A stretch of 64,000 nt of DNA from Ectothiorhodospira marina (GTDB taxonomy: Bacteria > Pseudomonadota > Gammaproteobacteria > Ectothiorhodospirales > Ectothiorhodospiraceae), in NCBI RefSeq assembly GCF_900109495.1, contig NZ_FOAA01000004.1, forward strand, positions 1 to 64,000, in the 5' to 3' direction. Shown piece by piece: positions 17,417 to 25,841 of this stretch (the first letter of the stretch is position 1; each line of letters starts with the position of its first letter). Under the pieces are notes generated by a model. The model was not told where the DNA came from. It did no database searches and saw only the letters and a program-made list of their open reading frames with translations. Made by a program: the position numbers and the translations under genes.

Positions 17417-17502
17417 GTGATTACTCCAGAGACCTTTTAACAGGTCACATGATGATAGCGAATACGAGTTTTTGCAAGTGAAAAGACTGATTAAAAGGTC
17501 TC
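17413..17502 (-). promoter_or_regulatory. nested inverted repeats in front of the toxin-antitoxin operon
   Basis: Two inverted pairs surround the presumed promoter. GAGACCTTTTAA (17429-17440) pairs perfectly with TTAAAAGGTCTC (17491-17502), 50 bp apart. TCATGTGA (17413-17420, including the start codon) pairs with TCACATGA (17445-17452). This fits cooperative autorepression by a Phd/RelE complex. A -10-like TATCAT is visible between them on the minus strand; the matching -35 is uncertain. Confidence 0.55.
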
Positions 17503-17985
17503 GGATCGCTGTGCCGATCTCGATGATATGACCGTCATTTTTTCAGAAAACTTTTCCTCTCAGTTTCACACGACAAAGTGCCTATTTTGTTGAAGCTCTT
17601 GATGGTCTCTCGGGCTGGGCCAGGAAAAACTGCCAAGTTCTTTCCACAAATAGGAGACCAGGGTCTGATTTTACCGGGGAGCGGATGGCAAGCAGGAGGC
17701 GACCATCTACGATTCCCTCACTTAGACGTTTTGTAGACGCTCTCCGGTCATTAGGTCCTTGTCGAATGTGTAGCGGTGCATCATTGGATTGTTGTAGCAA
17801 ATCCCGATTATCCGACTGCTTGTTAATCCCCTTTGTTCCAGAAAGACTGAGCTCTCAAGGCCATACTTATCATTGCACACAGGGCAATTGGCAGAAACTG
17901 TAACAACCGAGAGGTGTCGTTCGGTGCTTGATGGGTTGTTCGCCCCGACGCTGGTAATTTCGGCTATACAGACACTACTTAATGG
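17503..17985. other. gene-free stretch with shortened copies of upstream sequence
   Basis: No gene is supported. 17588-17655 repeats the segment at about 16139-16205 (TTGAAGCT, then TTGATG and CGGGCTGGGC, then AAAAACTGCC). 17672-17714 repeats the helicase relic at about 16658-16700 (GCGGATGGCAAGCAGGAGG). The two similar blocks lie about 450 bp apart in the first copy but almost adjacent here, so this is a duplicated and deleted version. The remainder up to the ISL3 element holds nothing recognisable. Confidence 0.6.
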
Positions 17986-18043
17986 GGGTATACGGATTTA
18001 ATGGTTGATGGGGCACCTTCACCCCATCAATCTGATACCACCC

Positions 18044-19333
18044 TCAGATGGTTGATAGATCGACTCCGTAGTTGAGTTCCTCTGCGAAGTCCGGCAGTCC
18101 GTAACCGATGGTTTTCTTGTAGAAAGGAGAGACCTTCGCAGTCGGTGCCTTCTTCTTGTGCTTCGTGGTGTAGAGCATTCGTGCCCGCATCACCTCGAAG
18201 GAGTAACCGCGCCCTTCACGGTTCTTGTCCTTGGCCAGTCGGTTGATGGACTCCGTGTAAGCGTTGGTGACGGGCATGTCCGTCTCGAAGTAGGTCATGG
18301 TCTCTTCGCGCCAGTTTCCCACTGCCCTGACCAGATCGCTCCAGACTTCCTTTTGGCCCTTCGGGATGGTGGCTATCCACTCGTCCAGGGCGGCTTCTGC
18401 CTGGAGCCGTGTGGTGGCGTCCCAGATGCCGTAGAAGCGCTCCTTGTGCTCGTAGGCGGCCAGCAGTTGCGGGAACGCGCCTGTCCAGGTCTCCATGATG
18501 AGGCGCTCCCGGTCTGAGACTTCGTGAGCGCGCTTCAGCAGGATTTTCCGGTCTCCCTTGAGAGTCCGGCTCTGGGACGGTTTCAGCTCCTTTCTGAGGC
18601 CCTTGCGCACTCTCTCTAGGGCATCGTTGGCCATGCGCACCACATGGAACTTATCGACTACGATACGGGCCTGGGGCAGCACAGCCTTGACCGCTGCCCG
18701 GTAGGGGTTCCACATGTCCATGCTGACGATCTCGACCTTCTGCCGGTCTTTCAGCTTCATCAGGTAGTTGGTCACCACGTCCTGGCGGCGGGTGGCCAGC
18801 AGGTCGAGCAGGGTTCGCTCCTCAATGTTGGTCAGAATGCAGCGGTAGCGCTTGTTCAGGTATAGCTCGTCAATGCCCAGGATGCGGGGCGTCTCGAAGC
18901 GGTGCCAGCGCCCCAGGAACTCGGCGCGGGCGTTGAAGATGTCGCGCACCGTCTTCTCGTCCAGGCCGGTCTGTGCCGCCACAAAGGTGTAGGGGTGGTT
19001 GAAGGATTCCTTCTCCACGTACTCATGCAGCCGCAGTGTCATACGGAATCCGTCCACCATCTCCGGTAGCTGGGGCCTGAATGTTGTCTTGCAGGCCCGG
19101 CAGGTGTATCGGCGGCGGACCACCCAGAGAGTGACCCGCTTGCCGTGGATGGGCAGATCACGATAGGGAACGTCACGCTTGCCGAACCGTACGAACTCAC
19201 CCTGCACGCCGCATTCCTCGCAGGCGATGGGATCGGGCACGTCCACCTGGAAGTGCATTTCGTCGTCGGTTGATTTGCAGCCCAGTACTTGGTATTGCGG
19301 CAGGTGAAGGATGTTGTCGGGAAGTTCGGTCAT
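18044..19333 (-). CDS. tnpA: ISL3-family transposase
   Basis: 429 residues, full length. An N-terminal zinc-binding domain has CEECGVQGEFVRFG and YTCRACKTTFRP. The DDE core includes RILGIDELYLNKRY, IVSMDMWNPYRAAV and VVDKFHVVRMAND, and the final Glu region TNAYTESINRLAKDKNREGR. This domain order is that of ISL3 transposases. It is the last gene of the row CDF, dsbD, lspA, tnpA on the minus strand, 21 bp after lspA. Nothing suggests inactivation. Confidence 0.95.
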   Translation of the reverse strand: MTELPDNILHLPQYQVLGCKSTDDEMHFQVDVPDPIACEECGVQGEFVRFGKRDVPYRDLPIHGKRVTLWVVRRRYTCRACKTTFRPQLPEMVDGFRMTLRLHEYVEKESFNHPYTFVAAQTGLDEKTVRDIFNARAEFLGRWHRFETPRILGIDELYLNKRYRCILTNIEERTLLDLLATRRQDVVTNYLMKLKDRQKVEIVSMDMWNPYRAAVKAVLPQARIVVDKFHVVRMANDALERVRKGLRKELKPSQSRTLKGDRKILLKRAHEVSDRERLIMETWTGAFPQLLAAYEHKERFYGIWDATTRLQAEAALDEWIATIPKGQKEVWSDLVRAVGNWREETMTYFETDMPVTNAYTESINRLAKDKNREGRGYSFEVMRARMLYTTKHKKKAPTAKVSPFYKKTIGYGLPDFAEELNYGVDLSTI

Positions 19334-19354
19334 GGTGTTGTATAGGCGTAGGTG

Positions 19355-19867
19355 TCAGTCAGATCCATCCGACTCGGCATTGGTGTTTGCTTTTTTACCC
19401 AACAAGCTGCTGGAAACGAAAAGTAAGGCACCGAGGACAATTGCAATATCAGCCAGGTTGAAGGCCGGCCAATGCCAGTCTCGCCAATAGAAATCAAAGG
19501 AATCTACAACATAGCCGCGAAAGACCCGGTCAATCAGGTTGCCCATGGCGCCACCGAGGATAAGACTGTAAGCGATGGCTTCTCCTTTATGACGATTTTC
19601 AAGGATCAGCTTGATCAGAAAAATCGAGACCACTACCGCGATTCCGATAAAAAAGTAGCGCTGCCAGCCTCCACCATTCGCAAAAAGACTAAATGCGGCA
19701 CCGGTGTTCCATAGGTGCACCCAGTTAAAGAACGGGGTCACCGAAACATACTCGCCATAGGCCATTGATTGCTGCACCAGCCACTTTACAGCCTGATCAG
19801 ACGCTGCCAGCAGGCCCGATATGGACAATAGGGCATACGGCGAGAGCTTTTTGCCAATAATGAGCAT
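19355..19867 (-). CDS. lspA: lipoprotein signal peptidase II
   Basis: 170 residues with four predicted membrane helices. Catalytic motifs are both present: GGAMGNLIDRVFRGYVVDS, with the first active-site Asp region, and FNLADIAIVLGA, with the second. It cleaves the signal peptide of prolipoproteins in the inner membrane. A copy in ISPpu12-like elements is normal; why is unknown, and it is presumed to help host physiology or resistance. It starts 3 nt after the stop of the transporter relic at 19871-20012, which shows that lspA originally followed the transporter directly. Confidence 0.95.
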   Translation of the reverse strand: MLIIGKKLSPYALLSISGLLAASDQAVKWLVQQSMAYGEYVSVTPFFNWVHLWNTGAAFSLFANGGGWQRYFFIGIAVVVSIFLIKLILENRHKGEAIAYSLILGGAMGNLIDRVFRGYVVDSFDFYWRDWHWPAFNLADIAIVLGALLFVSSSLLGKKANTNAESDGSD

Positions 19868-19870
19868 TAT

Positions 19871-20012
19871 TTAACCTTTCAACGCCAAAATGCGTCTGGC
19901 ACCGTTAAGTACAATGCCCCCCGCGATGGTGCCGATAATCAGATCCGGATAATTGGAACCGGTCCACGCGACCAGGGCACCGGCAGTGATGACGCCCAGG
20001 TTGACACCACGT
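19871..20012 (-). pseudogene. duplicated 3' end of the CDF transporter gene
   Basis: About 140 bp nearly identical to the 3' end of the intact transporter gene (21755-21894). Read on the minus strand it gives GALVAWTGSNYPDLIIGTIA and ends in ILALKG plus stop. The intact gene ends ILALK with a different stop, so this relic keeps the ancestral ending (the second transporter at 26749 also ends in LALKG). A one-base deletion near 20006 shifts the frame. It marks the border of the inserted dsbD unit. Confidence 0.88.
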
Positions 20013-20035
20013 GGGCCGACCATGCCATATTCTCA

Positions 20036-20563
20036 TCACGGCGTAACGACACGTGCCTGGATGGTGTCCGGAGCCAGGCAACGGCCGCTGTCGTGGCAGG
20101 CCTGGACCCGAACTTCAGCGGTCAGTTGGCCACCAGGCACTTCCTCGAGGAGGGTAGCTTTGATGATAGTGCCATCGTCATAGACGGTCCAGGGCTCGTC
20201 GCCGAGCCCGCTGTCGATGTTACGACCAAGCGGGTAGTCGACTTTCAACGGCAAGGGCCCTCTCGCGCTCACGGAAAGCTCCGTGGGGATTAAGAAACCC
20301 AGGGATGCGGGATTGGCGTTCACGTGCCAATCGCCGTCGATCAAAAGCGTCACTCGAATACTGTCCTCTGCTTCTTGCACAGCATCGATCTCGATCAAAT
20401 CGGCGGTGGTTTCTGCCGTACCGGTTGTCTCGGGACCGGCTACTGCATCTTCAGTTTTGGGATCGACGGCTGGCCACTGCCATGCCAACAGTGTGCCCAC
20501 CACCGCCAAAGCGCCCAGGCCAGGCACCAGCCAGCCGAGAATCCGGGATGTATTCTTGCGCAT
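20036..20563 (-). CDS. DsbD N-terminal-type periplasmic thiol protein
   Basis: 175 residues from ATG 20563, with GGAGGT about ten bases upstream inside the end of dsbD. An N-terminal membrane anchor or signal (ILGWLVPGLGALAVVGTLLA) leads to a periplasmic DsbD-alpha-like immunoglobulin domain: VTLLIDGDWHVNANPAS, then ARGPLPLKVDYP and EVRVQACHDSGRCLAPD. The two Cys in CHDSGRC are placed like the reactive pair of the DsbD N-terminal domain. It probably takes electrons from the membrane protein encoded upstream and passes them to periplasmic partners. In most bacteria this domain is fused to DsbD; here it is a separate gene. Confidence 0.8.
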   Translation of the reverse strand: MRKNTSRILGWLVPGLGALAVVGTLLAWQWPAVDPKTEDAVAGPETTGTAETTADLIEIDAVQEAEDSIRVTLLIDGDWHVNANPASLGFLIPTELSVSARGPLPLKVDYPLGRNIDSGLGDEPWTVYDDGTIIKATLLEEVPGGQLTAEVRVQACHDSGRCLAPDTIQARVVTP

Positions 20564-20567
20564 AATG

Positions 20568-21758
20568 TCAGTCACCTCCAGTTTTTTGCAGAGCCGACGC
20601 GAGCGTGTCCGCCATAAACAAGTCGGGCAGCCGCTTCACCGGCTGTCCGCGACCGTCGAGCACCACCGCAAACGGCAGGCCGGCGCCGCCGAACTCGCGT
20701 AGATAACGTTGTAGGCGCTCATCGGGCCGTGTCAGATCGGCGCGCAGAGAGAGAGCGTTGACCGCGCGGACAGCCTCGACTACGCGCCGGTTGCGGTAAA
20801 CGGTCTGTTCGAGCACTTTGCAGTTGATGCACCAGTCGGCGGTGAATTCAATCAGCGCCGGCCGCTGTGCAGCGCGAGCATCGGCCAGTGCCTGCATAGT
20901 CAGCGGCTGCCAATTCAAGGTATCGGTTCCGACGCGATCTGGCTGCGGCCAGTTCGTGAGTGCAGTGGTCACCGTGCCAGCCAGTATAAGCGCCAGTACC
21001 AAGCGTGCCCGGAGATCGGGGCCGGCCCATAGCGCGCGCAGCAGCCAGAAAGTAAGCACAGCGGCCCAGGCCGTCCATAGCAGCGGCCCCAGACTGCGCG
21101 GGAGCACAGTGGCTGCGAAGAATACCGCTCCGGCCAGCAGGACCAAGCCCAGGAATTGATGGATGCGAAGCAGCCAGGCTCCGCCGCGGGGTATCCGGGC
21201 AACCAGGCCAGGGCGGACCAGCAGGATCAGGTAGGGTAGCGCCAGGCCCACACCGACCGCCAGGAAAATCGCCACGATGGCGGCTGGCGACTGGGTGAGG
21301 GCGAAGGCGAGTACGCCACCCAGAAATGGTCCGGTGCAGGGAGTGGACAGCACCGCCGCCAACAGGCCCGCAAAGTAAGGCTCGGCGTAACCCGCCCCCC
21401 GGATACGGTAGACCCACTGCGGTGGCTGAAACCCGCGCCCGGCCAGGCTCCAAACACCGAGGCCGGCGAGCACGGCAGCGAGCATCAACCGGAATGAAGC
21501 AGAGTGAAACAGGGCGCCCCAGGTCCAATTTAACCAAGCAGTGGCCACCGCCAGTGCACCGAAAAACGTCAGTGTTCCGGCCAGCAGCGCAGCGCCAGCC
21601 AGTAAACGTCGCCCGGGCCGATCACCGACCACTCGACTGATGCTGCGTAGCTTGATAGGCAGCGCCGGCAATACACAGGGCGTGAGATTGAGGAGCACGC
21701 CGGCCACCCCTGCCAGCAACAGGTACTGCCAGAGGCTCACTGTGGGGACTCCATTCAC
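20568..21758 (-). CDS. dsbD: DsbD-type thiol:disulfide interchange protein (membrane plus thioredoxin domain)
   Basis: 396 residues. The membrane part has eight likely helices with the two conserved redox motifs, LLNLTPCVLPALPIK and LSTPCTGPFLGG. The C-terminal periplasmic thioredoxin domain has ALIEFTADWCINCKVLEQ, with the CxxC pair. The N-terminal alpha domain is absent and is supplied by the next gene. It carries reducing power from cytoplasmic thioredoxin to the periplasm, which helps cytochrome maturation and repair of metal-damaged thiols. Start at GTG 21758 overlaps the transporter stop (GTGA). The gene is visibly richer in GC than its neighbours, in keeping with recent arrival. Confidence 0.92.
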   Translation of the reverse strand: MNGVPTVSLWQYLLLAGVAGVLLNLTPCVLPALPIKLRSISRVVGDRPGRRLLAGAALLAGTLTFFGALAVATAWLNWTWGALFHSASFRLMLAAVLAGLGVWSLAGRGFQPPQWVYRIRGAGYAEPYFAGLLAAVLSTPCTGPFLGGVLAFALTQSPAAIVAIFLAVGVGLALPYLILLVRPGLVARIPRGGAWLLRIHQFLGLVLLAGAVFFAATVLPRSLGPLLWTAWAAVLTFWLLRALWAGPDLRARLVLALILAGTVTTALTNWPQPDRVGTDTLNWQPLTMQALADARAAQRPALIEFTADWCINCKVLEQTVYRNRRVVEAVRAVNALSLRADLTRPDERLQRYLREFGGAGLPFAVVLDGRGQPVKRLPDLFMADTLASALQKTGGD

Positions 21759-22648
21759 TTCAGCGCCAAAATGCGTCTGGCACCGTTAAGTACAATGCCC
21801 CCCGCGATGGTGCCGATAATCAGATCCGGATAATTGGAACCGGTCCACGCGACCAGGGCGCCGGCGGTGATGACCCCCAGGTTGATCACCACGTCGTTGG
21901 CCGAGAATATCCAGCTTGCCTTCATGTGCGCCCCGCCTTCCCGATGTTTGGATATGAGCAGCAGACAACTGGTATTGGCAATCAATGCGACGAATGCGAT
22001 AGCCATCATCACCAGCGATTCAGGCTCACTACCGAATACAAAGCGCCTCACGACCTCTACGAGTACGCCAACAGCCAAAACCAGTTGGACCACACCAGCA
22101 ACGTGCGCAACACGGACCTGCCTTTTCACGCTATGCCCAACCGCATAAAGAGCGAGTCCGTACACTGCCGCATCAGCAAAATTGTCCAGGGACTCTGCAA
22201 TGAGTCCAGTTGACTGAGCCATCAGACCGGCAGTAATTTCCACCACGAACAGAAGTGCATTGATGCCGAGCAACCAGCGCAGGGTCCCGGATTCTTGCTT
22301 AGCAGAAGCTGCCGAAAACTCGGCGGCCTTGATGGTCTCCGGATTTGCAGCGACGGTTTCCTGAAGCGAGGCGCCTAGCCCCAAGGTCTTCAGTTTCGAG
22401 GTGACGGGCTCGACCTCGCCGTCATGCACGACCTTCAGCCGGCGGTTCGACAAGTCGAAGGACAGCGCCCGAATCTCCTCAAAGCCGTTCAGGGCTAGGC
22501 GAATCATTCGTTCTTCTGATGGACAGTCCATCTTCGGCACGGCATAAACACTGACCCATCTCCCTGGCGCCTCGGAGGAGGCCTGTATATCGGTATCCGC
22601 TGCGGACGTTGCATCACCGCCACAGGCGCCACCACAGGATTTGCTCAT
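21755..22648 (-). CDS. czcD: CDF-family cation efflux transporter with N-terminal metal-sensor-like domain
   Basis: Start at ATG 22648 (MSKSCGGACGGD), with GGAG upstream; a start at 22669 is possible. A Cys-rich N-terminus and an HMA-like domain without a CxxC motif (PKMDCPSEERMIRLAL) precede a cation diffusion facilitator with six helices: LLFVVEITAGLMAQS, SLDNFADAAVYGLALYAVGH and a His/Asp pattern typical of metal binding. It should export Zn, Cd, Co or Pb from the cytoplasm. It is the first gene of the element's operon and is divergent from the CadR-like merR. It is closely related to the protein at 26749. Confidence 0.88.
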   Translation of the reverse strand: MSKSCGGACGGDATSAADTDIQASSEAPGRWVSVYAVPKMDCPSEERMIRLALNGFEEIRALSFDLSNRRLKVVHDGEVEPVTSKLKTLGLGASLQETVAANPETIKAAEFSAASAKQESGTLRWLLGINALLFVVEITAGLMAQSTGLIAESLDNFADAAVYGLALYAVGHSVKRQVRVAHVAGVVQLVLAVGVLVEVVRRFVFGSEPESLVMMAIAFVALIANTSCLLLISKHREGGAHMKASWIFSANDVVINLGVITAGALVAWTGSNYPDLIIGTIAGGIVLNGARRILALK

Positions 22649-22681
22649 AATACGACTCCACTTGAACAATGTTGTGGTACC

Positions 22682-22712
22682 ATTTAAAACTATAAAGCTA
22701 CTATAATGTCAA
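22682..22712 (-). promoter_or_regulatory. MerR-type promoter of the CDF operon
   Basis: On the minus strand TTGACA (22707-22712) and TTAAAT (22682-22687) are separated by 19 bp, the over-long spacing used by MerR-family activators. An imperfect dyad (TATAG, TAG, CTTTA) fills the spacer. Base for base it lines up with the promoter at 26685-26715 without gaps. The divergent CadR-like regulator at 22744 is the natural activator. Confidence 0.7.
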
Positions 22713-22743
22713 TAGAGTAAAGAATCCGTTGGGGAGGAGGCTG

Positions 22744-23151
22744 ATGCGCATTGGTCAGTTGGCGCAGTTGGTAGGGGTCGAAACACAGACGATCCGCTTC
22801 TATGAACAGCAGGGCTTGTTGCCGCCGCCTGATCGGCAGGACAACGGTTACCGTGTCTATACCGAGAAGCATGGTAAGGGGCTGGCCTTCATCCGTCGCT
22901 GCAGAATCCTGGGCCTGTCACTGGCTGAGATTCACGAACTACAGAGCTATCAGGACGACCCTCATCAGCCTTGTACCGCCGTCAACACCTTGCTCGATGA
23001 TCACATCTCTCATGTGCGGTCGCAGATAACCGCTCTGCAAGCGCTTGAGAAACAACTCGTTTCACTGAGAGCGAGTTGCAACGATGACCTGGAAGTTGAG
23101 GCGTGTGGGGTTCTTGCTGGAATTAGCGAAGGAAACATGCACCAACAGTAG
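22744..23151 (+). CDS. MerR-family regulator, CadR/PbrR type
   Basis: 135 residues from ATG 22744, with GGAGGAGG just upstream; ATG 22744 is preferred to TTG 22729. The winged-helix domain starts MRIGQLAQLVGVETQTIRFY. Three cysteines at positions 77 (in QPCTAVN), 112 (SCNDD) and 121 (EACGVL) match the Cd/Pb-binding residues of CadR and PbrR. A His-containing tail (NMHQQ) is also typical of CadR. It is expected to hold the divergent transporter promoter in an off state and twist it into an active one when Cd, Pb or Zn binds. Confidence 0.9.
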   Translation: MRIGQLAQLVGVETQTIRFYEQQGLLPPPDRQDNGYRVYTEKHGKGLAFIRRCRILGLSLAEIHELQSYQDDPHQPCTAVNTLLDDHISHVRSQITALQALEKQLVSLRASCNDDLEVEACGVLAGISEGNMHQQ

Positions 23152-23159
23152 GTGAAGCA

Positions 23160-23987
23160 TCAACCAGATAATCCGATGAGATGCCGGTCTGTCTCACTCT
23201 CATGCAAAGGTAAGATCAACCATTTAATCCGCTTACCCCTTAATGGAAGCCTGATCGAATCAACAATAGTGATCTTCCGAGTAATCAGGCGCAGGATCTT
23301 CAGTGTTGGTGCTATGAGCATCAGATCTGCTGCCAGCAGGACAGCGAACAGGGCAACCAGCCAGGGGTCATTCGGGTGAAAAAGGTAGATGTACCCGATA
23401 GCCAGTGGGAGCAGCAGAAACACCACGACCAGTGCAGACAAGGCAGATAGCCCGCGTGCCTTCTGCGTCCTGAAGAGAGGGTTCGCGATGCTCAGATACC
23501 AGGGGGGGCGGCTGATTTTCTCTGTTTTATATCGGATTGTTGAGTAGTCGGAGCCAATATCGCCAGTCGATTCATCACCGCCGGCTACACCATTATCACC
23601 GGTGGTCGCATCATCTGATGTGACGTAAAAGTGTGCCTCCTTGCCCTTGACCCCCTTTACGTACTCAATGTGAGGAAACTTCGTAAGTCTATATTGGGAC
23701 AGTTCGGTTTGAAGGCGGCTTCGGTTTGAATTGAGTGCTGCCATGAAGTCCTGAAGCCACTTGCGATAAGTTTTGTCGTCTCTCTTTCGCTCCTCATCTG
23801 AGCTCGTGTCGCATTCCCGAATCTGTGTCGTGGTCAGATAATTGTGACGGGAGAGATGAGAAATACAGTTCATGTAAAACTCGTTTTTCTCTCTGCTTTT
23901 TCCGCATAGCTCGTCCTCAAGGATCTCAAAGCACCGGCCCAGGAAGGATGCCTGTCTCTCATTAACGCTTTCCGCCAAAGAATTCAT
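23160..23987 (-). CDS. hypothetical membrane protein, truncated at the ISL3 element
   Basis: About 275 residues when started at ATG 23987 (MNSLAESVNERQ); GTG 24104 would add 39 residues of unconvincing sequence. The cytoplasmic part is charged and Cys-containing, with a Gly/Asp/Thr-rich linker. Two helices follow (LSALVVVFLLLPLAIGYIYL and WLVALFAVLLAADLMLIAP). The last codons and the stop lie in the terminal repeat of the ISL3 element, so the original C-terminus may have been cut off by the insertion. No family was recognised. It is divergent from the CoiA-like gene and may be its partner. Confidence 0.55.
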   Translation of the reverse strand: MNSLAESVNERQASFLGRCFEILEDELCGKSREKNEFYMNCISHLSRHNYLTTTQIRECDTSSDEERKRDDKTYRKWLQDFMAALNSNRSRLQTELSQYRLTKFPHIEYVKGVKGKEAHFYVTSDDATTGDNGVAGGDESTGDIGSDYSTIRYKTEKISRPPWYLSIANPLFRTQKARGLSALSALVVVFLLLPLAIGYIYLFHPNDPWLVALFAVLLAADLMLIAPTLKILRLITRKITIVDSIRLPLRGKRIKWLILPLHESETDRHLIGLSG

Positions 23988-24125
23988 AGCCTGTTGACCC
24001 CTGTATTTCCGGAATTTCCGGAATGGAACGAATAACTGCTTGTTTTTGATGATTATCCGACTTGACCGAAGACAACTCAACTTAACAGAGAGAGTTGTCG
24101 CCACGTGAAGGAAAGGAGATCAGAA

Positions 24126-25841
24126 ATGGCAGTGGATACGAGCAACGATGGGCTGAGAGTCCCCTTCGGGCTTAGACAGGGGCGGCTCTACCCGCCTCAG
24201 GGTACCGAAAGGGGGTTGGCGTGCGAATGCGTGTGCCCGGGCTGCGGCAGCGCTCTGATTGCTAACCAGGGTGAACGGAAGCGGCCTTACTTTTCGCACC
24301 ATCAGTCACGGGAATGCCTTGGCGGATACGAGAGCGCCGTTCACCTGATGGCCAAGCAGATAATTGATGATCGCAGATACATTGTGATTCCGGAGTTCCG
24401 GCACAGTATTGGGAAAAAAATGCCGACCGGAGACGTTCTGTCAGAAGAAATTGTCGTCCCCGGTCGAAGACTGGAGTTTGTCGACGTCCGGCTGGAGCAG
24501 ACAGTGGATGGCTTGAGACCCGATGTGATTGGTGTGACCAGCGATGGAATCGAAATACTCATCGAGGTCTATGTCACCCATGCCGTCACCGGAGACAAAC
24601 GGGAGCGATTCGCGAAAAAGAATCTGGTTGAACTGGACCTGAGCATGCTGCCGCAAGACCTGGTGACAAACGAACAGCTGTTCGCCGAAGAGGTGCTATC
24701 CGAAGCCAGCCGCGAATGGATTTCCTGCCAGCTGTACCGCGAGGAAATTAAGGCCGCTCACCAGACACTACATGAGAAGGTGAAGCGGTTCATTACCGAG
24801 CATCGGGCCGGCGTTGAACAGGCAAAGATAGAGCGTCAGCAGCGCCGATTAGCTGAACAGGCCGCAGAAAAGAGGAAGGTCGAGATAGAAAGCCGTAAAT
24901 CCCGGCTTCGCGAACAATATAGTCGCCAACTTGAACAGCTCCAGACCCAGACATCCGATCAGCAACGTCAGGAACCGCGGCTGGATAGCGGTACATTACA
25001 AGCTATCGCTCAGCGCCTTCGGCGTGATGAGCTGCCAGCAGCACTGGCCCACGAACAAAATGGAGACTGGATTTTCAGGGTCCACCGCACCGTCTGGCAG
25101 GCGTTTATCTATGAACGGTTTATCCAGGGTAATTCTCGGAACAGTTTGCGGGCCAACGATGTGAAGCGAGCCGTTGTGCGAGAGTTTGGTCTGGTGGAGT
25201 GGATCGCGGAGCTTATCAAACTGAAGCATAAGCAAAAAATCCAGGGGTGCAACAGGGGCCAATGGTACGGAAAAAAGGGTGTCTGGTTTTTCACCGATGC
25301 CGAGAACCGGATGATCCCGAGTCCTTATCTTTTGGTTCTGAACTACCTCAAAAGGCTGGCTCGCGAAGGGCTGCTGACGCTGGAGCATCGAGGAGGGGAT
25401 TCTTTCACCGTAAAATTCGATTCATTTTCAGCTCTGGACGGCTATAGAGCCGAACAGGCGGAGAAGGCACGACTTGTAGAACTGGAAGGGGAGAACGCCG
25501 CTCTCGAACTGCGAAAACCGGTCCGAGCTGAGCCTGAATGGCAACGGCTGGCTGAAATCGAGAGGAGGAAAAAATATACCGAAGACAACGAAAAACGAAT
25601 CGCGCACCTGCTCGCCCTGGTCAACTCTTTGTTCGTCAAAAAGGGCGTGAAGGATGTGAAGCGGTGTAACCATTGTAGCCACTTTCAGGAGCTTACTGAT
25701 GGTGATTCCTGTAAGGAGTGCAACTGCTCGAAGCTATGGGATATTGAATTGACCAGCTCGTATCTGGAGACACTGCCGCACCGGTTGCGATGTTTACCAT
25801 TGTTTCCGCCAATGGGAGCAGGTCGCAGAGAGCATGGCTGA
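24126..25841 (+). CDS. CoiA-like nuclease-domain protein
   Basis: 571 residues from ATG 24126, with AAAGGAG seven bases upstream. A zinc-ribbon-like CVCPGCGSALIANQG followed by RPYFSHHQSREC and YESAVHLMAKQIIDD is the start of the competence CoiA-like family. The PD-(D/E)xK core is visible as LRPDVIGVTSDGIEILIEVY (about residues 140-160). A long coiled coil (about 215-290, Gln/Arg/Glu-rich) and a second half without known domains follow; near the end a four-Cys cluster (RCNHCSHF, CKECNC) suggests another zinc site. Its stop lies in the first bases of the recombinase-derived repeat at 25837, so the C-terminus may have been altered. Confidence 0.7.
   Translation: MAVDTSNDGLRVPFGLRQGRLYPPQGTERGLACECVCPGCGSALIANQGERKRPYFSHHQSRECLGGYESAVHLMAKQIIDDRRYIVIPEFRHSIGKKMPTGDVLSEEIVVPGRRLEFVDVRLEQTVDGLRPDVIGVTSDGIEILIEVYVTHAVTGDKRERFAKKNLVELDLSMLPQDLVTNEQLFAEEVLSEASREWISCQLYREEIKAAHQTLHEKVKRFITEHRAGVEQAKIERQQRRLAEQAAEKRKVEIESRKSRLREQYSRQLEQLQTQTSDQQRQEPRLDSGTLQAIAQRLRRDELPAALAHEQNGDWIFRVHRTVWQAFIYERFIQGNSRNSLRANDVKRAVVREFGLVEWIAELIKLKHKQKIQGCNRGQWYGKKGVWFFTDAENRMIPSPYLLVLNYLKRLAREGLLTLEHRGGDSFTVKFDSFSALDGYRAEQAEKARLVELEGENAALELRKPVRAEPEWQRLAEIERRKKYTEDNEKRIAHLLALVNSLFVKKGVKDVKRCNHCSHFQELTDGDSCKECNCSKLWDIELTSSYLETLPHRLRCLPLFPPMGAGRREHG

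Larger units (their letters stand above)
17986..23183 (-). mobile_element. ISPpu12-like ISL3 element with a dsbD insertion
   Basis: The gene set tnpA, lspA, CDF transporter and divergent merR is that of ISPpu12-type ISL3 elements. The left terminal repeat is at about 17986-18010 (core CGGATTTAATGGTTGATG). An imperfect inverted partner is at about 23158-23183 (CATCAACCAGATAATCCG). The outermost bases match less well, so the exact ends and a target duplication could not be fixed. The element is longer than the usual about 3.4 kb because a two-gene dsbD unit lies between lspA and the transporter, bordered by a duplicated transporter 3' end. Confidence 0.75.
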
